Shown: positions 1 through 14,630, counted from the first letter of the stretch. The stretch: 64,000 nucleotides of DNA from Torreya grandis (GCA_037957365.1 JARHVA010008420.1:91001-155000); one strand, 5' to 3'. Numbers and translations are program-made. The notes: generated from the letters alone by a model not told the origin.

Positions 1-2679
1 TTATACTTACAGTTAGTTTATGAAAATAAGTGGTATATCCCACTAAATGAAGATTTATTTTTATTATATATCCTCATTTATTTTACTTTGTAATTAGAAT
101 ATTCAACTAAATTACATCTCCCACTAGATGAATATTTCATTTTACTATAATCAACATCATTTATAGGAGTAAATATTTAATTATTAATTGAATGGTATAT
201 TTTAACCATCTTTTATAAGATTGAATATTATAAGCTTTAATGGTATAATTAGATGATTAAATTGGCATTTGTTTGTATATCAGTGATGTCCATATTTTTT
301 TGTTTATGTATTTATAAGTCTCTTTTTCCATATAATTGTATTCTTTCTATTAATTCTTTTCATCATTGCATTGATCTCAATGTAATTTAATCTCATTTCT
401 TTCAAATATTTTTAATTAAAAATAACTCTTTAGATATTTTATACATGTATTTTGTGGTATATTAAGCATAACCTATGAGTAAAATTAGGAACACAGATGC
501 ATTGTGCATAGTGATATAATATAATACAAGATCTAAGCATTTTTTTCTTTTGAGAAATATTATGTAGTTATACTTAATATCCATTATTTATATTTATACT
601 TTAACATCAAAGATGATGTTATTACACATGTGATTAAACTTTCATGATGAATTATTATAGCATTACATTCCATGGACAAATATGTTATTTAGATATAAAA
701 CCCTATAGTATATCCCTCACTTTTAGTTATCTAATTATTATTTATGCATTACTTTTTTTCTTAAGTATCTTAAATGCCTAAATTCATTTTCAAGCTTATT
801 CATGTAATAAATTATATTATTTTTGTATTTAGGATTAAAACATGGCATAGTTGAAGACATACTAATTTTTAATTACTATAGACACATATATTTGGTATTA
901 AATATTTGAAAACATCAATTTTGACACACTTTGACATACTTGGACTCTTGCCTTCATATTTAAATCTTGTGCACACCTTTACCTTTCCATTTACCTAATT
1001 ATTTTAATGGCCAAATAAATTTACCAGTATACATATATAGGATCAACATAGTCTATGAAAAAACCTTCCATAATCTAAAGCAAATTCACACCATATATCA
1101 TATCCATATTTCTGACTCCCAAGATAATATCAATAATAATTAGACAATTACAATTTTATGTAGGTGTTTTCATCTACTAGTAGTGTTAAATAACCCTAAA
1201 TGATTACTTTTAAAATTGGTACACCTCCATATATCTTCCTAGACATGTTTCATAGGTCAATCATAGTAAAAACTATCAAAGAGCCATATATATATATATA
1301 TATATATATAACCTAAGGTCATACTTTCCAAATTGGTCACTACTTGGTAACCACATTGAAAAATCCATTTTCACTCTCTTAATACATTATCACAAAGGCA
1401 TACACACTTATATCCGTAAAATTATAAACCCTAGAGCCAATTATAATTAAAAACACAAGTAAAAATTGCATGGTGTCAAATGTTGAAAGTTGAATATTGT
1501 ATTGAATTATAGCATGATCATGATGGTGCACATACACACTTAGGTTGGACAAATATGTATAGCTTGCTCCCTCTTAAGAGTATTATAATTTAGACAAAAC
1601 TTAGTCACTCAAAAATAAGTGTTTTGGGTTGACCAACCATATTTATAACACATTTTTCTAAGTCATCATGTCATAAGCTAAATTACATTTTCAAGGCAAG
1701 GAGAAGAAAAAAAAGGATTAATGCACATTATTGATGGGAATCATCCACACACAATTAATTTATAGGTATAGATTTAATTATATAAGGTGGCATATATGTG
1801 TATAGTCGAAAGGGATAATATTGAAATAGCCTTGATAGTAGTGGTTTTTTTATTGGTTTGAAATTTACTGGTAGCATCTATGAAGGTTTTTTAGATATTG
1901 TTTCTTAATCTAGTTAGTTATAGAGAAGAAGCTAATATTTTTTATGGATTATGATGAATACAATGAGTAAAAAATTATAAATTAGTTAAGAGCATCTCTT
2001 ATCTCTTAATTTTTTTGGTTCTAAATATAGTAAGTGTAATATAAAACTCTCTTTCACATTCAAATTTGTATTATTAATTCCCAAATTTAAGAGTTTGAAT
2101 ATTCATGAATTTATTCTATTTAGATTACATTAATCACAAACTAAATAAAATATTTTTATGGATCCAACCATTGATTTGAGCATGAAAAAAACTAGGTATT
2201 TCCTCCTTAGGGTTTTATATTTAATTATTAGGGTTTTATTTTTTTATAGCTTAAGATTTTATATTTGATTTATAATTTTCCCATAGTCAACAATAATCTA
2301 TGCATTTTACCCTAGTTTTCTTAATATTTTCATGAACATATTTTATGATATCTACGAAGGATAGATATTTTAAATATGTAATGATAAGTGATATGTTATT
2401 GGTGTTGTAATTTATTATAACTATATTAATTTGATCCAACCATGTGTTTATATTCAATATAAAATTGATAGAATTAATTAATTTCAAATTATTTCTTCTA
2501 TTGATACAAATTAACACACATTAAAGTAGATGAACATGATGTTATGTCTAATATGAAAAATGGCTATGAAGAGGATAACAAAAAAATAATGAATATCATG
2601 GTATAATACATATTGATGATCTTAATGGTGTATATCATACACAAGTATAAACACTTACAAAAAATAAAATTGAATCCAT
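1..2679. other. AT-rich intergenic DNA, no gene seen
   Basis: All frames are closed by frequent stops, and the few short open stretches have low-complexity Asn/Ile/Leu content with no recognisable motif. The sequence contains one AT microsatellite. It is probably old transposon debris, but I cannot assign it to a family. Confidence 0.6.
1286..1310. repeat. (AT)n microsatellite
   Basis: An uninterrupted run of alternating A and T, about 12 dinucleotides, lies in otherwise unassigned AT-rich DNA. Confidence 0.95.
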
Positions 2680-4060
2680 ATGCAACCTAATTATATAAGT
2701 AAAATATTGAGCATTATCCTAGAGGTTAAGAATGGAAATAATACTAAAGAAACCACATCTAAGGAAAAACATGATGAAATATTAAATTATAGTAATCCAA
2801 ATGTTAGATGTACATATTCCACAATAGGTATTCAAACCATTGATCATACTACTATTCATATATCTACACCTATGCTTGCACAAGTAATGCAAACAAATGG
2901 TGTTGGTGAAACATAAGTTAATCCTTAGATTTCTATGGCTATTATGATACAACATGTTTTTTACCATATAGGATTTTAATTCATATGACATCATCTATCA
3001 CTAATCAATTTTATTATGCTTATTACTCAAGACATTATAAAAACCCTTCTTGTTCTTCAAGACAAGGCTTCCTAACTAGAAAAAGGTTCTTGTAGAGTGT
3101 GTCATTTGATAAATTCTCAAGTAATTAACACAATCCTTTGGCCCCAAATATTTATTCTTATAATTTTACTATAGGATTTTTTTCATGTACATTTGAACCA
3201 TATGATGGTAAAGGTGATTTAGATCAACATTTTAAAGCCTTTCATTCAACATGTTTAAATTATTCCTCTAATAATAAGTTATTAACCAAGATTTTTCCCT
3301 TGAGCCTTAATGACTATGTTTTATAATTGTTTTATGACTTGGTTTCCAATTAGTACATGTTTTCAATCATTTGGATAATCAATTATTATCTAAAATTTAT
3401 ATAAATATTAGTGAGAAGGTCTTATATACTTTAATTAAAAAACTCAATCAAGGACTTAATGAGCCAAATAATGATTATATGTTTCTTTATAATATTATGA
3501 TCTTCAAAATGATAAATCTAATGGATGGTAATGAATTTTAAGGAATATTCAATTAAATATTACTTTATCCTAACTTTAGTATTGTGTTCAAATGCTTATA
3601 AAATTTTAATGACACGTACCTTATGGTCAAATGACATAAAGTTAACATAATTTATATGAATAAGATAGATAAGGAGACCAATCCTTCAACATATTCTAAT
3701 TTTAAGTTTTAAATAAAACCAAATCTCAAATAAATGATACTAAGAATGAGGATAAAAAACTGGTTAAGGAAGTTTTAAATTCTAATAATAGGATTATGTT
3801 ATAAAATCCTCAAAGGAAGAAATAAAGAAATAAAAATGATTATCAACACATAATCATGAGGTTTTATAAAATCTACTAGAGTGAAATATCATATTTATCC
3901 TTTTACCAATGGAGGTTGATATGAAAAAGACACAACCTAAGGGTTTTGATATAAATGCATACTTTGATTAAAATTTTATATGCATGGCATTATAATAATA
4001 GATGTTATGGTTTGAGAAAAAAGATTAAATATTTAATTGAGGATAAACAACTAATATGAA
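2680..4060 (+). pseudogene. Degenerate Ty3/gypsy gag fragment
   Basis: This is a decayed capsid (Gag) region of a gypsy retrotransposon. The clearest part is at 3138-3330, where the translation shows the retrotransposon-gag pattern YDGKGD-x2-QH, then a CLNYSSNNKLL-like segment and IFPLSLNDY. The same block occurs on the minus strand at 15176-15436, so the two belong to related lineages. After a stop at 3324 the frame continues with WFYDLV-like and Lys/Asn-rich gag C-terminal sequence broken by many stops. At about 3930-4060 a weak C-x2-H...H...C nucleic-acid-binding motif with a Leu-Ile-rich tail follows. No protease, RT or integrase can be recognised downstream, and no LTR pair could be drawn around it. 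It is a non-functional fragment. Confidence 0.7.
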
Positions 4061-7000
4061 TGATGGTAATGTGTAAATTAATGATTTATTTGTACAACCT
4101 AATGTGAAACTTAATAATTTATCAGATATTTTTACCAAACATATGGTATAAGAAGAAAAGGATAATTTTTGGGTAAATTTGACTTATACTTCATGTCCTC
4201 ATCTAAAATATTATGTTTTTATAGCTAATAAGGCTCATTATTTAGATGGTATTATTGGTATAATTAAAGATACAAAAACAAAAAAATATTCAATCACATT
4301 TGATAAATAGGATATTGTTGATGATGGATTTATGAATGAATCTTCATTCAGAAATAATTTAATTTACTAATGTACTATGCACAATGTTAAGGGGTATAAC
4401 AAGTCATGTGAAAACATACATGCTATTAAATTACTTACTAGTCTTGGGTACCCACATAGATATTTGATTGGCAAGACTACTATAGTAAATGGAATTGATG
4501 GAAAATGAAAAAAAACCTCTTAAGGGAATTGTGTTACCATTTGTGATAGGGTATTTATCCATTTATACTTGTGTTTATAGGATTATATGAGTGTTATAGT
4601 ATAACACAAAATAATGGAATGATGTTAAAAATTAATGGAATAATGCCACATAATAAGGAATTATGATGTGTAAGCCGTAAAAATATCACAATAATAAATA
4701 ATATATAATCATTTAAATGTGTAAAATGAATATATAACATGATATATATGTAAATATCCTCTAATTATTAGTTAATATGTTAAATAAGTGTAAATTAAGG
4801 TTTTCCAAAAATAATGATGAGTGATGTAACCTCTGGATTTTAAAAGGTATATAATGATGTAAATGGTGTGGAATATCATATCATCCATCACCATCAAGAA
4901 ACATAATCATATTAAATCACTTTATATTTTATCATACAAATATCTATAATTTAGATAATTTAAGATAAATCTCTAAGTAATATTTAATTTAAGTTAATAT
5001 ATCCTTCTCCATGACATATCAAATTAATTAGGATACCCAAACTATAGACTATAAATCTATTACTTAGTTTATGTCAACAAATTGGTTCTTGGTTATTCCT
5101 TATACCGGGGAATTATAAATTATATTAGGATGTCCATGTATACACAAGATACATGCAATACCATATTTGCTACATTGATTATTGAAACATATCTATAGAA
5201 GCTAATTTATAGTTCTAAGTATTCCATATGAGAAACCCATTCATCTAGAAACATTTAATTTTTCACCTCCATATAAAATATTATAGAAACTATATAGGTT
5301 CATACTAAGAAGAAAAATTAGAGATAGGTAATTGATCATCCTTAAAGACTAATTCTATAATGTACATTACATAAGTAGTATATTTGAGTTCCAAAAATGT
5401 TATCTAGTTTGTCATGTCCAACATAGTTTTATATAAAAATTATACATGTTACACATCTAACACTAATACATTATCTTAAAATAAAATGAAGTCCACAAGT
5501 TACTATGGTTATTACATCTTCACAACATATACATGATCATGTTGACTATGATGATGATGATGTTGAATATTTTAAAGTGCGCAATCATTTATTCTATTTA
5601 AATAATGATAATATGTTACACCTCACCATGATGTGTGACATTTTCACTATTTCATCCATGAACTACATGTGAGCATACCATTGATTGGATAATACATTAG
5701 TAGGAGCATGTTTTAATTTTTAAAATACAAAAGTATAAAAATATTCAAAAAAATAAAAGGATCTATGCATTTTATACTTTACTATAATACATGATTAGTT
5801 GATGATATTATAATATACAAGGTGAATTAAATATAAATCTATATACACACATGTTTTAATAGTATACATGAGTGGTATGTAACACATATAGGTTACATAT
5901 GATACATGGACATATAAATAAGTGGAATTCTTTACACCCAGGGGAAACCTTTCTACACTAGAGGAATATTTTCACATTTATCATGATATATCTTTCTATA
6001 CTATTATGTTTAAAATGGGGACCATTACACATAAATTTATCTTAATTTTACTTTTTAGAGTGTTATTTATTATGTATTTTGTGCTTTTCTATGTTTGATT
6101 ATGACATTAATTAATTATGTAGATTAATATTTCTTACTCCATGCATGGTTGATGTTAATATATATTCCATCTTGTGATCATTGATGTGTTATATATCTCA
6201 TTTTAATTGAGTGCATTGATCATGTCATAACATCATGAGTTAATTTCATCAAGGGCATCCTATATTCTAAGTTATTAACATGTTAGGTCCTTGAGTCAAA
6301 ATTGATCATGTATTGAGTACTTGTGTATTAGATACATATCTAATTATTTTTAATCTTGGAACCATGATTTATATCACACATATTATTTGTGTGTGATTAA
6401 TTGATTTATGTCATACATCTATTATGTTTATTAATTATTATATCTACTTGACATGACAATTGTATTTTAATTTTCCTAGATTACATGTTTCATACATGCA
6501 TGAATGATATACTATTAATATGATGACATATATTATCATGGTTTTATAAATAATTTAAATTATTAAATTTTTTTATATAACACATGAGTCTAAGATGAGT
6601 TATTTTTAGGATTCATCCCTCATCTTTAAACATGGGCATATAGTGGGCTTTTCTAATAAATTTAGGCCAAAAAAAATAGATAGCTCACATTTTTATGTCA
6701 GATTACATGATTCAAATGGGAAAATTGTGTAAATTCAAGCATATGTGAGGTATATATGTGGAAAATTTCATGATTATAAAGAATAATTAAGACATTATAT
6801 GACATTTAAAGACTAATAAAATGGGTTTAATTTATCATGTTTATAATATTTATCAGATTGAAAAAATGGCATTCTATATCACTTTGAGGTAAAAATGGAT
6901 CATATTTATATCATGATTATTTTTCATAAAAAGTTTTTTATATTTGTATGTTGGGTATTGATGAAGAATTATGTTACTATGTAAGCACTTTGGATCTACA

Positions 7001-8109
7001 ATTTATGTGTAAATATTATGGGAGACACATATTTTCATAATGCTCACCTTTAAACATGTTTTACACACACATCCTATAGAAACATGCCTTCTATGTTGTT
7101 GAGATGTGATTTATTGAGTCCTTAAGACTGAGACATAGATTCTATATGTCTGAGATGTTATGTTTTTTATTATGAAATAATAATTATATGCTTAAATTTT
7201 ATTTTTTTATATGCATTATGATATAGTTTACTTCCACCATTTGGTTTTCTTTATGATGTATATTGATTCTATACTACTATAAATATTATAATTAAGCATG
7301 TATTTTAATTATTCATATGTTTAAATGATTTTTATGAGTTATTAACATTAATTTTTGATGCCTTGGATATGTCATGTGCATGTTGTATGGGTTAATATCA
7401 CTTTTACTAGTTATATTATATAGCTTTAGGTATTTAGTTTTGGGCATTTTATGTGTGAAATATTGTGCAAGTGACATGGGATGCTAAAGAGGGAAATGGG
7501 AATAATTGAGGAATGAACACATCATGGTTAAAGTGATGAAATGTATACATGAATCTACCATGATCCAAACCAATCGTATCATTGTGGACCTATTTAGAAC
7601 AGTAGATGTCCTTAACCCATTAAGCACATTCACCCCCCTCTGATACCATTCACACATTTAATTCCTAACCTTAGGAGTTTTATTTAATATTTATTCCATT
7701 CATAACATATTTTTGAATCCACTTAAGTGGACCTCTTTGACTCAAAACTCGGATGGATTGAGAGACCCAACTTTAAAGGGTGACATAAAGTAGTTATTAA
7801 ATATTTTGTGTTGAATTTTATGTCCTTGGATCAATAGGAATGTTAGAGAGTAGTTATAGGAGCCTTAGAGGCCTTTTGAAGTATCCCATGTGCCATTTAT
7901 GTCATGGGATAGTGGGTTAATTTTTGAGGTATGGACTTGTTTGCTTACCCACATTGGCTTGTAAGTGGATTCATGGAGAGGGGATAATTTTTAACCATGA
8001 GCTAAAGGATGGGATTGGAAAATATCACCTTCCCATTATATTATATAGAATGGAGTTGAGCCTATACCAGGAAGGAAATCCTTCCTTGATATGAATTTTT
8101 TATCATTTT

Positions 8110-8205
8110 GGAAATTTGGAAATTTGGAGTGGAGAAGAGAAAGAGGAGGAGGAGGAGCTTTAGGAATAGCTTGGAGGAGGAGCTTAGGCATCACCAAATA
8201 TTTTT
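8110..8205. repeat. Purine-rich (GGA-rich) tract
   Basis: The + strand is almost all A and G here. It has GGAAATTTGGAAATTTGGAG followed by GAGGAGGAGGAGGAGC, and then a second GGAGGAGGAGC. It is a low-complexity tract, possibly part of an old LTR. No function can be read from it. Confidence 0.6.
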
Positions 8206-8530
8206 AGAGGTGTTATTGATTGGATTCAAGAAGGAACTAAGGTAGGTTTCCCTACCCCATTCTCAATAATTTTGTATTTTATTAAAAGTATTTTTCTATT
8301 TTCCTTTCTTTGTAAATTTCAAGAGGTGTAAGGCCATTTCACTTACTTTCTTTTTCTATTTGTATTCCATGGTTGTGTCAATGGATACCATGTGGTTTTA
8401 ATCCTCATTTAGGATTAAATATATAATATACCTCCTAAAACTCTTAGATATTTTTTTTCCATTTTTTAATCTTAAAATAGAAGAGTTATGATACTAAAAT
8501 TTATGTGATTCTACATGCTTATTGCAATCA

Positions 8531-8690
8531 CTTGCATAGTGGAAGTGGAAGTGGAACTAGGTTCCTATGCCATCCTACGTGGGTTTTTTTTACATAGTAG
8601 TAGTGGTAAGTGGGACTAAAATACCCATGCCATTTTATGTGTTATTTTGCATGGTGAAAGTTGCATATACCCTCCCATGGAAAGGAGATG
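8531..8690. repeat. Short diverged tandem duplication, unit about 55-60 bp
   Basis: Successive segments share a pattern of GCATAGTGGAAGTGG-like sequence, then a CTAGG or ACTAAAAT stretch, then CCATGCCAT and a GTGGG/GTGTTA end. Copies start near 8531 and 8588, with a partial third near 8645. The copies are quite diverged, so the call is tentative. Confidence 0.4.
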
Positions 8691-10131
8691 GTAGAGTAAG
8701 GTTGATGAATATGTATGGTTTCCTTAGGTTATTTTATCATTTAAATGGTGTTTTTAATTCCTTGTATGCTGATTTTGAGGAATAGAAGCCTCTTGTGTAG
8801 TTAATTTATAGATTAATTTCTTAGTGAGATTTGCTTATCTAGTATGATTACCATTTAAGCCTAATCTTACCAACTTGTACACCTTAAAACATGACGTGAT
8901 AATGCATGAACGTGGGAGTCTTAGGATCTAGGGTGCCTAAGGAAGCCACTTGATAATGGGAAAAGGATGGGAGGTGGGCCCTCCTTTAATTATCATTTTG
9001 GTTGCATGTAGAGTCCTTATGAAGTTCATTTTGTTTAACACTTTATATTTATTTGTAAATAAAATTATATTTTCCAGTTGAGAGCCATGTTATTGTATTT
9101 ATTCAATTTGAAAACATATACATATTGGAAGATTTTTTTTAGTAAGTCATTGGTAACAACATGATGAACTCTATTATGTGTATACTCTTCCTAATAAGTA
9201 CATTGAGATATAAAAGTAATGGAAATGATTATTTTATGTTAAAATTCATATTCTATGTTCTTTATTTTACATGTATATCTTTGTATTTTTATAGTTGGTT
9301 GAAAATAAATATTTTCTCTTGCCTAACATTATGAAATTGATTAATTAGTGTGATTCAAAGGAAGGTTAAATACATTAATTTATTTTACACACTTTAAATA
9401 ATTCCAATTTCTCTAGAATTTTTAATACTAAAAATTAGGGTTAATATGGAAAGTTTTACAACTTACAACATATTTTTGGAGTTATGTATGACTTAATATT
9501 ATTTTTTAAAATTTTATAGACTAAATATCTTTATATATCCTTTGTAATTTAACTTTATTTAATATAATTATTTGACACCTATAATTGTGCATTATAAGGT
9601 CAACAATAATTTTAGCATGAAATTATGGATTTTTTGAGTGCAACACTACTAGTTTTGTAATTTTTCAATATGTGGTTTTTAAGATAATTTTTTTTGAAAA
9701 ACATACCCAAGAAGGGTATTTTTAATTTAATATATGCCATCTATAAGGATACTATACCATTTCCATAGGGTAACTATCCAAATTAGATCAATGATCCCCC
9801 ATGAGATTACATGCAATGGTATTTATCCCTTAAGGGTGTGTTAGTAGTGCATTAAAGCTATTAGCCACATGTTTCATAGTAATCATGACATGTGAGTGAT
9901 ACAATAGAGGTTTATAGTCAATAGCTTAGGTTATGAGCCTAGAAACTAGCCTGATTGCTAGTTGGCTAAGCCATATACAATACTTATATAAAAAATAAAA
10001 ACCCAAAAAATTAAAATAATTTAATAAATTAAATTTAAACTTTAATGTTTCTAAAGTTTTTGAAACTACAATAGACAATTTTAAATCTAAAACTATTTTC
10101 AACCATTATATCTTGTCTTTTTCCTTTGATT

Positions 10132-13100
10132 TGTTTAACCCTAAAAATCTAGATTAGCAAATATAATGTTAAATGGGATAGAGATATACTAGGTTACAAG
10201 GGTGATAGACTATCTCTATAGTAGGCTAATTAAATGTTAAACTTAAGTATAACATATGTTGAGTTAATTAAATAAAGATAAGCTAAAAATAGTATGTACA
10301 AATATGAGAGATATGAAAATGACAAAGAAACAATATACTTATCTAGTTACGATGCTAATACAATTATAGATCTAGAATAGGTAGGAAGTAAAATAGAATA
10401 GGATTCTATAACAATCACCAAATTCTAGATTGAGTGTCTCTAAATCCATAGATAATAGCATTAGCAATGGATGGTTGTATCGAGGCTACTATATGAACTG
10501 TAAGTTTCCTATATATAATTCCTAATGGAAAAGGATGTGACCATGTAGATGATTCTATATTTGTCTTCACATTCACTCTAGTTAATTTAGATATAGGTCA
10601 TGGACTGTCTATGTTCATGAAATTATAAAAACCTAGTTTTTCATTTTCATAGTGATCTTTGAAAAAATAGATTAGTGGTCACATGGTGTCAAGCTAAACC
10701 CAAATAACCCTATATCAATGACAACTACCTACATATCCAATACTATGAAGAGGGCCTTAATATGATGTAGTTCTCCCCTATGTGTTGGCTCATGTGTGAA
10801 TCATGAAATGTTGCAAAGCAAGTAAAATAACGACCTATCTTGTAACTTGGAAAATATAGCTCTCAAGATACTCCTTAAATACTTTAGACTTGTGTATATT
10901 TTATTCCTATGACTAATATGATATTATGAGAAAATAAGAAATCTTTGATTTATTTAGTGCTTTATTATATGCTTTTGATCAATTATCTTAGTTTGTGCTA
11001 GGTTACAGGTTAGGAATATATGAGGGTTGATCTTATATTTATATCAATCCTTTTGGAGAAGTAAATAACATAAAATCACTTAGACAGACCATTAAGATGC
11101 ATTTCATTTTAAATTTACATGACTTTAGGGGCACTATACAATTACATTAGAGTAAGACACTTTAATCAAATAGGTGTTTATCTACAATTCTAGTGTCAAG
11201 GGAAAATAAAAGTAGGTACAACCTCAGAACTTGTAGACATGGAAGATAATTAAGTTTTAAGCATTTTGGGAAAGATAATAGGCATGGTTCATCAACATTA
11301 TACTATTCATACCCATAGATAGGCCAAGGGTCAAATATAGAGTATATGCAAGAATTATCAAAGTGAGAGAGGTATAGAACTAAGAGGGAAAACCAAGGTC
11401 TAAGTTTTCCAAGTTTACAAGATTAAGATTCTATATAATCCATAAATATCATTTATATTTCCTCCTCTTTCATAAAGTAATGAGATTATTGGTTTAAAGG
11501 AGAAGAAATGCATACTTGGATGTGTATAACTCATCTTACCTTGACATGAGTCTAAATTAAGTGTTTTTATGGTGATTTACCTACAACCAAGAGCATGTTA
11601 TAGTACATAATCAATGCATTTGATTTGAAATTAAAAGAGAATGTTTTAGGAGTACACTTGTGTGTCGATGAAATCACCTTGCATATTGACAAGTTGATTT
11701 GAAAAGATATATCATTTTAAGGATCTAAAACTAATATTAGGACAAATATATAAATTTAGAAAGTGTATATATCTAAGAAGATAGATAGAAAGATAAATTG
11801 GAAGGCACATACCCCTAACCTTAGAGAAAAGGTGAATTATCAATTAGTAGTTGAGATTATCTCAATTATGCAACCCAATCATACTTATAACCTAGTGAGC
11901 ATGATTGAACAAATTCAAATCATAATATCAAACTAGTGAGTATAGATGATACAATCAAGTCTAACCTAGAAACTTGGCAAGATTGAATGATTTAATCACC
12001 CCAACCATACCAAAAAATAAACCAACTACTATAGTAGATTGGTTCAATATATTACGTAAATTTCCATCTTGGTGGGTGATGATAGTCCCTAAGAGTATTT
12101 TGAAAAATTATGAACACATTTCATAACATATGCCCCTTAGATATGTCTCATGTTGAAAATATGTATAACAATGGTACCAATGTATATAATTCTACCACAA
12201 TTGTGAATCTAAAGTATACAAATGTGTGTTTTGCTCAATTAAAAAATTATGTAAGTGTGGATAACATTATTCCAAAGTATGCCCCTAATAAATATGGAGA
12301 AATATAAATAAGTTACAATTTGGATGACATGTTTCCAAAACATGCCCCCATTGATTTCGGGTGTGTCAAATACTAAATAAGTATAGAGAACATGCTTCCA
12401 AAGCATGCCCACACTAAATATATGTGTGTTTAATATTGAATAAGTGTGAATAAAATTCTTACAAATCATACCCAAAATGAGTTTAAAACTGATATAAGTA
12501 CCAATGCAAAGTACATGTTTCCAAAATATGCCCCCATTAAATTTGGGTGTGCCAAATACTGAATAAGTATGGAGAACATACTTCCAAATCATAACCCCAC
12601 TAAAACTAAAACTATTCCAAATGTGGATAACATGCCTCTATGAAATTTAACCACTAATATCCCCCCATTTATGTGAGGTAATAATAGAAACTGGTAGATA
12701 CCTCACCTCAAAAGGATAAGATGACTAAATAATCTTGAATGGAACCATGTAGCATATAGAAAGGAATTGAACAATGTGATCACATAAAGGCCTAAAATTC
12801 ATGACAAATATCATTTCAAAATCTATATATTAATAATAAAATCTCAATAAGTAAACAAGAACACACATAAAATCACTCAAAATCAAGATAACAAATAATG
12901 GTCCTAGGAGACTGCAAAGAAGGGGCATGTTCAAATGCTACATAATCGAAGGGACATGACTTAGTAAAATGTCCAGAAAAGAAAGGATGACATATTTAAA
13001 TTTATGTATAAAAAATAATGACATATTAAATTTTCAAATAAATCACACATAGGTATAGGGTACATAAATAAAGTAACATATTTAAATGATAAAAAAAACA

Positions 13101-13540
13101 AGGCAATAATAAAGCAAGGTAGTCAACGAAGTGCATAAAGGAAATTGTAAGGAACCAAAATAAACATATCATAGTAGCTTATAGATCAAATGTGTCATCA
13201 AAAAATTCTAAGTGCATAACATATTAAGTACCCTGTGAAGTATATAATCATGGATAAAGGCATTTGTAAGTACATAAGAGCTCAATCACAATAATGAAGA
13301 GACCAAAACATGATATAACTTATGTGTATCAAGATCAAAGAAGTGGATGTCCCCAATGTGCACATGACATGAGTAGAGAGAAGGCCCAACATTTGAGATA
13401 GGAATAAATCATGTATATATGTATGTCTTTATCACACTCAATCAGAAGTATGACATATGTGTATGTAGAAGTAATTGATATGCCATCCATCAACATTAAA
13501 CTAACACATAGATTCCAAGGAACCAATAGAGTATGTAGGC
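10132..13540 (-). repeat. Left LTR-like repeat (3' LTR in element orientation)
   Basis: This is the direct-repeat partner of 15448-18375. The left edge is placed at TGTTTAACCC because homology with the right copy begins there. The right edge is placed where a T-rich tract (13543-13582) starts, which on the minus strand is an A-rich run just before a TG-starting sequence. No homology with the other copy is visible beyond about 13100, so the last 440 bp are assigned by position only. Confidence 0.6.
12100..12680. repeat. Tandem array inside the left LTR, unit about 55-75 bp
   Basis: Each unit contains an imperfect palindrome of the type ACATGTTTCCAAAACATGC followed by CCCCA and an AAATATTGAATAAGTRTGGAGA-like spacer. 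Clear copies fall near 12330, 12390, 12510 and 12575, and weaker ones at both ends. The same array is present in the partner LTR at 17590-17930, so it belonged to the ancestral element. Confidence 0.75.
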
Positions 13541-14089
13541 ACCAAATTTTTTTTTAATTTTTGATTTTTTTATATTTTTTTGGTACTTTGTATATATGAA
13601 GAGGAAATATCATCCTATTATCCCATCTAAATAATGGTCATATATATCTACCCATTTAGAACCTAGTGCAAGGAATTTGTGGTACTACCAAGGAGTATGC
13701 ATAGGTGTAATTGTTGTCATTGTAGTGTATGTGATACTCTATGTATGTATAATAATAATTTGAGGTCATGAAGTATAAATAGAATGAATAGGGGGTTTTA
13801 GAACATATTTTTGTGTAGTCTATGATTTATTTGGAATAAAAATAGTATAAACATGTTTAGGTGATCTAAATAACTAAATATGGTGTGTAATAGAAGATGA
13901 GGATTCTATGGAATCCACTATATATCTCTGATGTCATGGTTTCTCAATTATTGGTTTCTTGGTAAAGGGGATTTCTTGTTACTTACCCTTTTACGATGTA
14001 TTAAACTTAGTAGGTTTCATAATTAGCTACTTGGGTATAAGTTTTTCTTATTCAAGAGGATGTTCATATGGGATTTTGGAAACTATAAT

Positions 14090-14420
14090 TACCTGATTAA
14101 CATGAATCTATTTAACACACCCATATACTACATAAGGTAATTATTGAAGAGTATGGATCCAAGGTCTTCCCAATAACATATCAAAAGTTATAACTAAAAA
14201 TATAGTAACCATATGTATGGGATCAACATGTAAAGGTAGGTCAATCTTGCCAAGAACCTTCTAGGAGGTCTTATAGAATGCTCTAACTAATCTAGTAGAA
14301 GGATGTAAATTGTGATGAGTATAACCTATATGCACAAGTAATGCCATGGTGTAAAATTTTTCAATTACACCATTATCAATCATAACACTATGTATAGGTT
14401 GGTTCCTTTTTAGAATGGTA
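14090..14420 (-). pseudogene. Aspartic protease remnant
   Basis: The minus-strand translation gives RLVRAF, VLGKIDLPL and, near 14180-14150, LLGRPWIH followed by a PY-x3-HGCVK-like end. This is the C-terminal half of a plant gypsy protease, ending in the flap/ILG helix region. The catalytic DTGA/DSGA loop is degraded: around 14365 the sequence reads as VMIDNGVIEK, with DNG where DSG or DGG would be expected. The open segment at 14599-14261 covers part of it. No RT follows before the 3' LTR. Confidence 0.7.
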
Positions 14421-14479
14421 TTATAAAGGATTGTTAAATATTTTATGTTTCTGTTGATTGCTAGGTTGTGAACATGATT

Positions 14480-14630
14480 CCTTGAGAGGATAATCAAATG
14501 TAATATTTTGGTCATCAATAAGGTCTTAGATATTATTATATAATGTAAAACATATATTTGTATAATGTTTTGGTCCCTGGTGATAATCACAATAATCATT
14601 CACTTCATATCCTTTAGGTAAAGGTCTATA
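14480..14630 (-). pseudogene. Gag C-x2-H-x4-H-x4-C nucleic-acid-binding motif
   Basis: On the minus strand positions 14591-14550 read C-D-Y-H-Q-G-P-K-H-Y-T-N-I-C, an intact C-x2-H-x4-H-x4-C motif. It is followed by an L-x3-I-x-DLID segment. This variant knuckle is typical of the Gag-protease junction in Tat/Athila-branch elements, and the same spacing is seen in the Tat element at 27120-27161. The surrounding frame has stops. Confidence 0.7.

Larger units (their letters stand above)
4061..10131. other. Unassigned AT-rich region
   Basis: No gene is recognisable. The part up to about 4500 may be the pol side of the preceding gag fragment, but I could not identify a domain. Around 7500-9150 base composition rises and there are purine-rich and repeated stretches of the sort seen in LTRs and retroelement leaders, without a partner copy in the window. 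The longest open frame here (8567-8785) has no family resemblance. Confidence 0.5.

Noticed and set aside
8567..8785. 72-residue open frame with hydrophobic segment
   Set aside because: It overlaps a short tandem duplication, with no family resemblance and no sign of splice-linked exons nearby.
12239..12592. A 117-residue open frame on the minus strand with internal repeats (MWKHVLHTY-like)
   Set aside because: It is the translation of the LTR tandem array. The repeat at 17520-17717 gives a similar fragment by the same route, and there is no protein-like composition or conserved start.
13543..13582. T-rich tract as a terminator or poly(A) tail of a LINE
   Set aside because: It sits at the inner edge of an LTR-like repeat, and no LINE endonuclease or RT sequence is visible nearby. 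It is more likely a degraded PPT area or low-complexity DNA.
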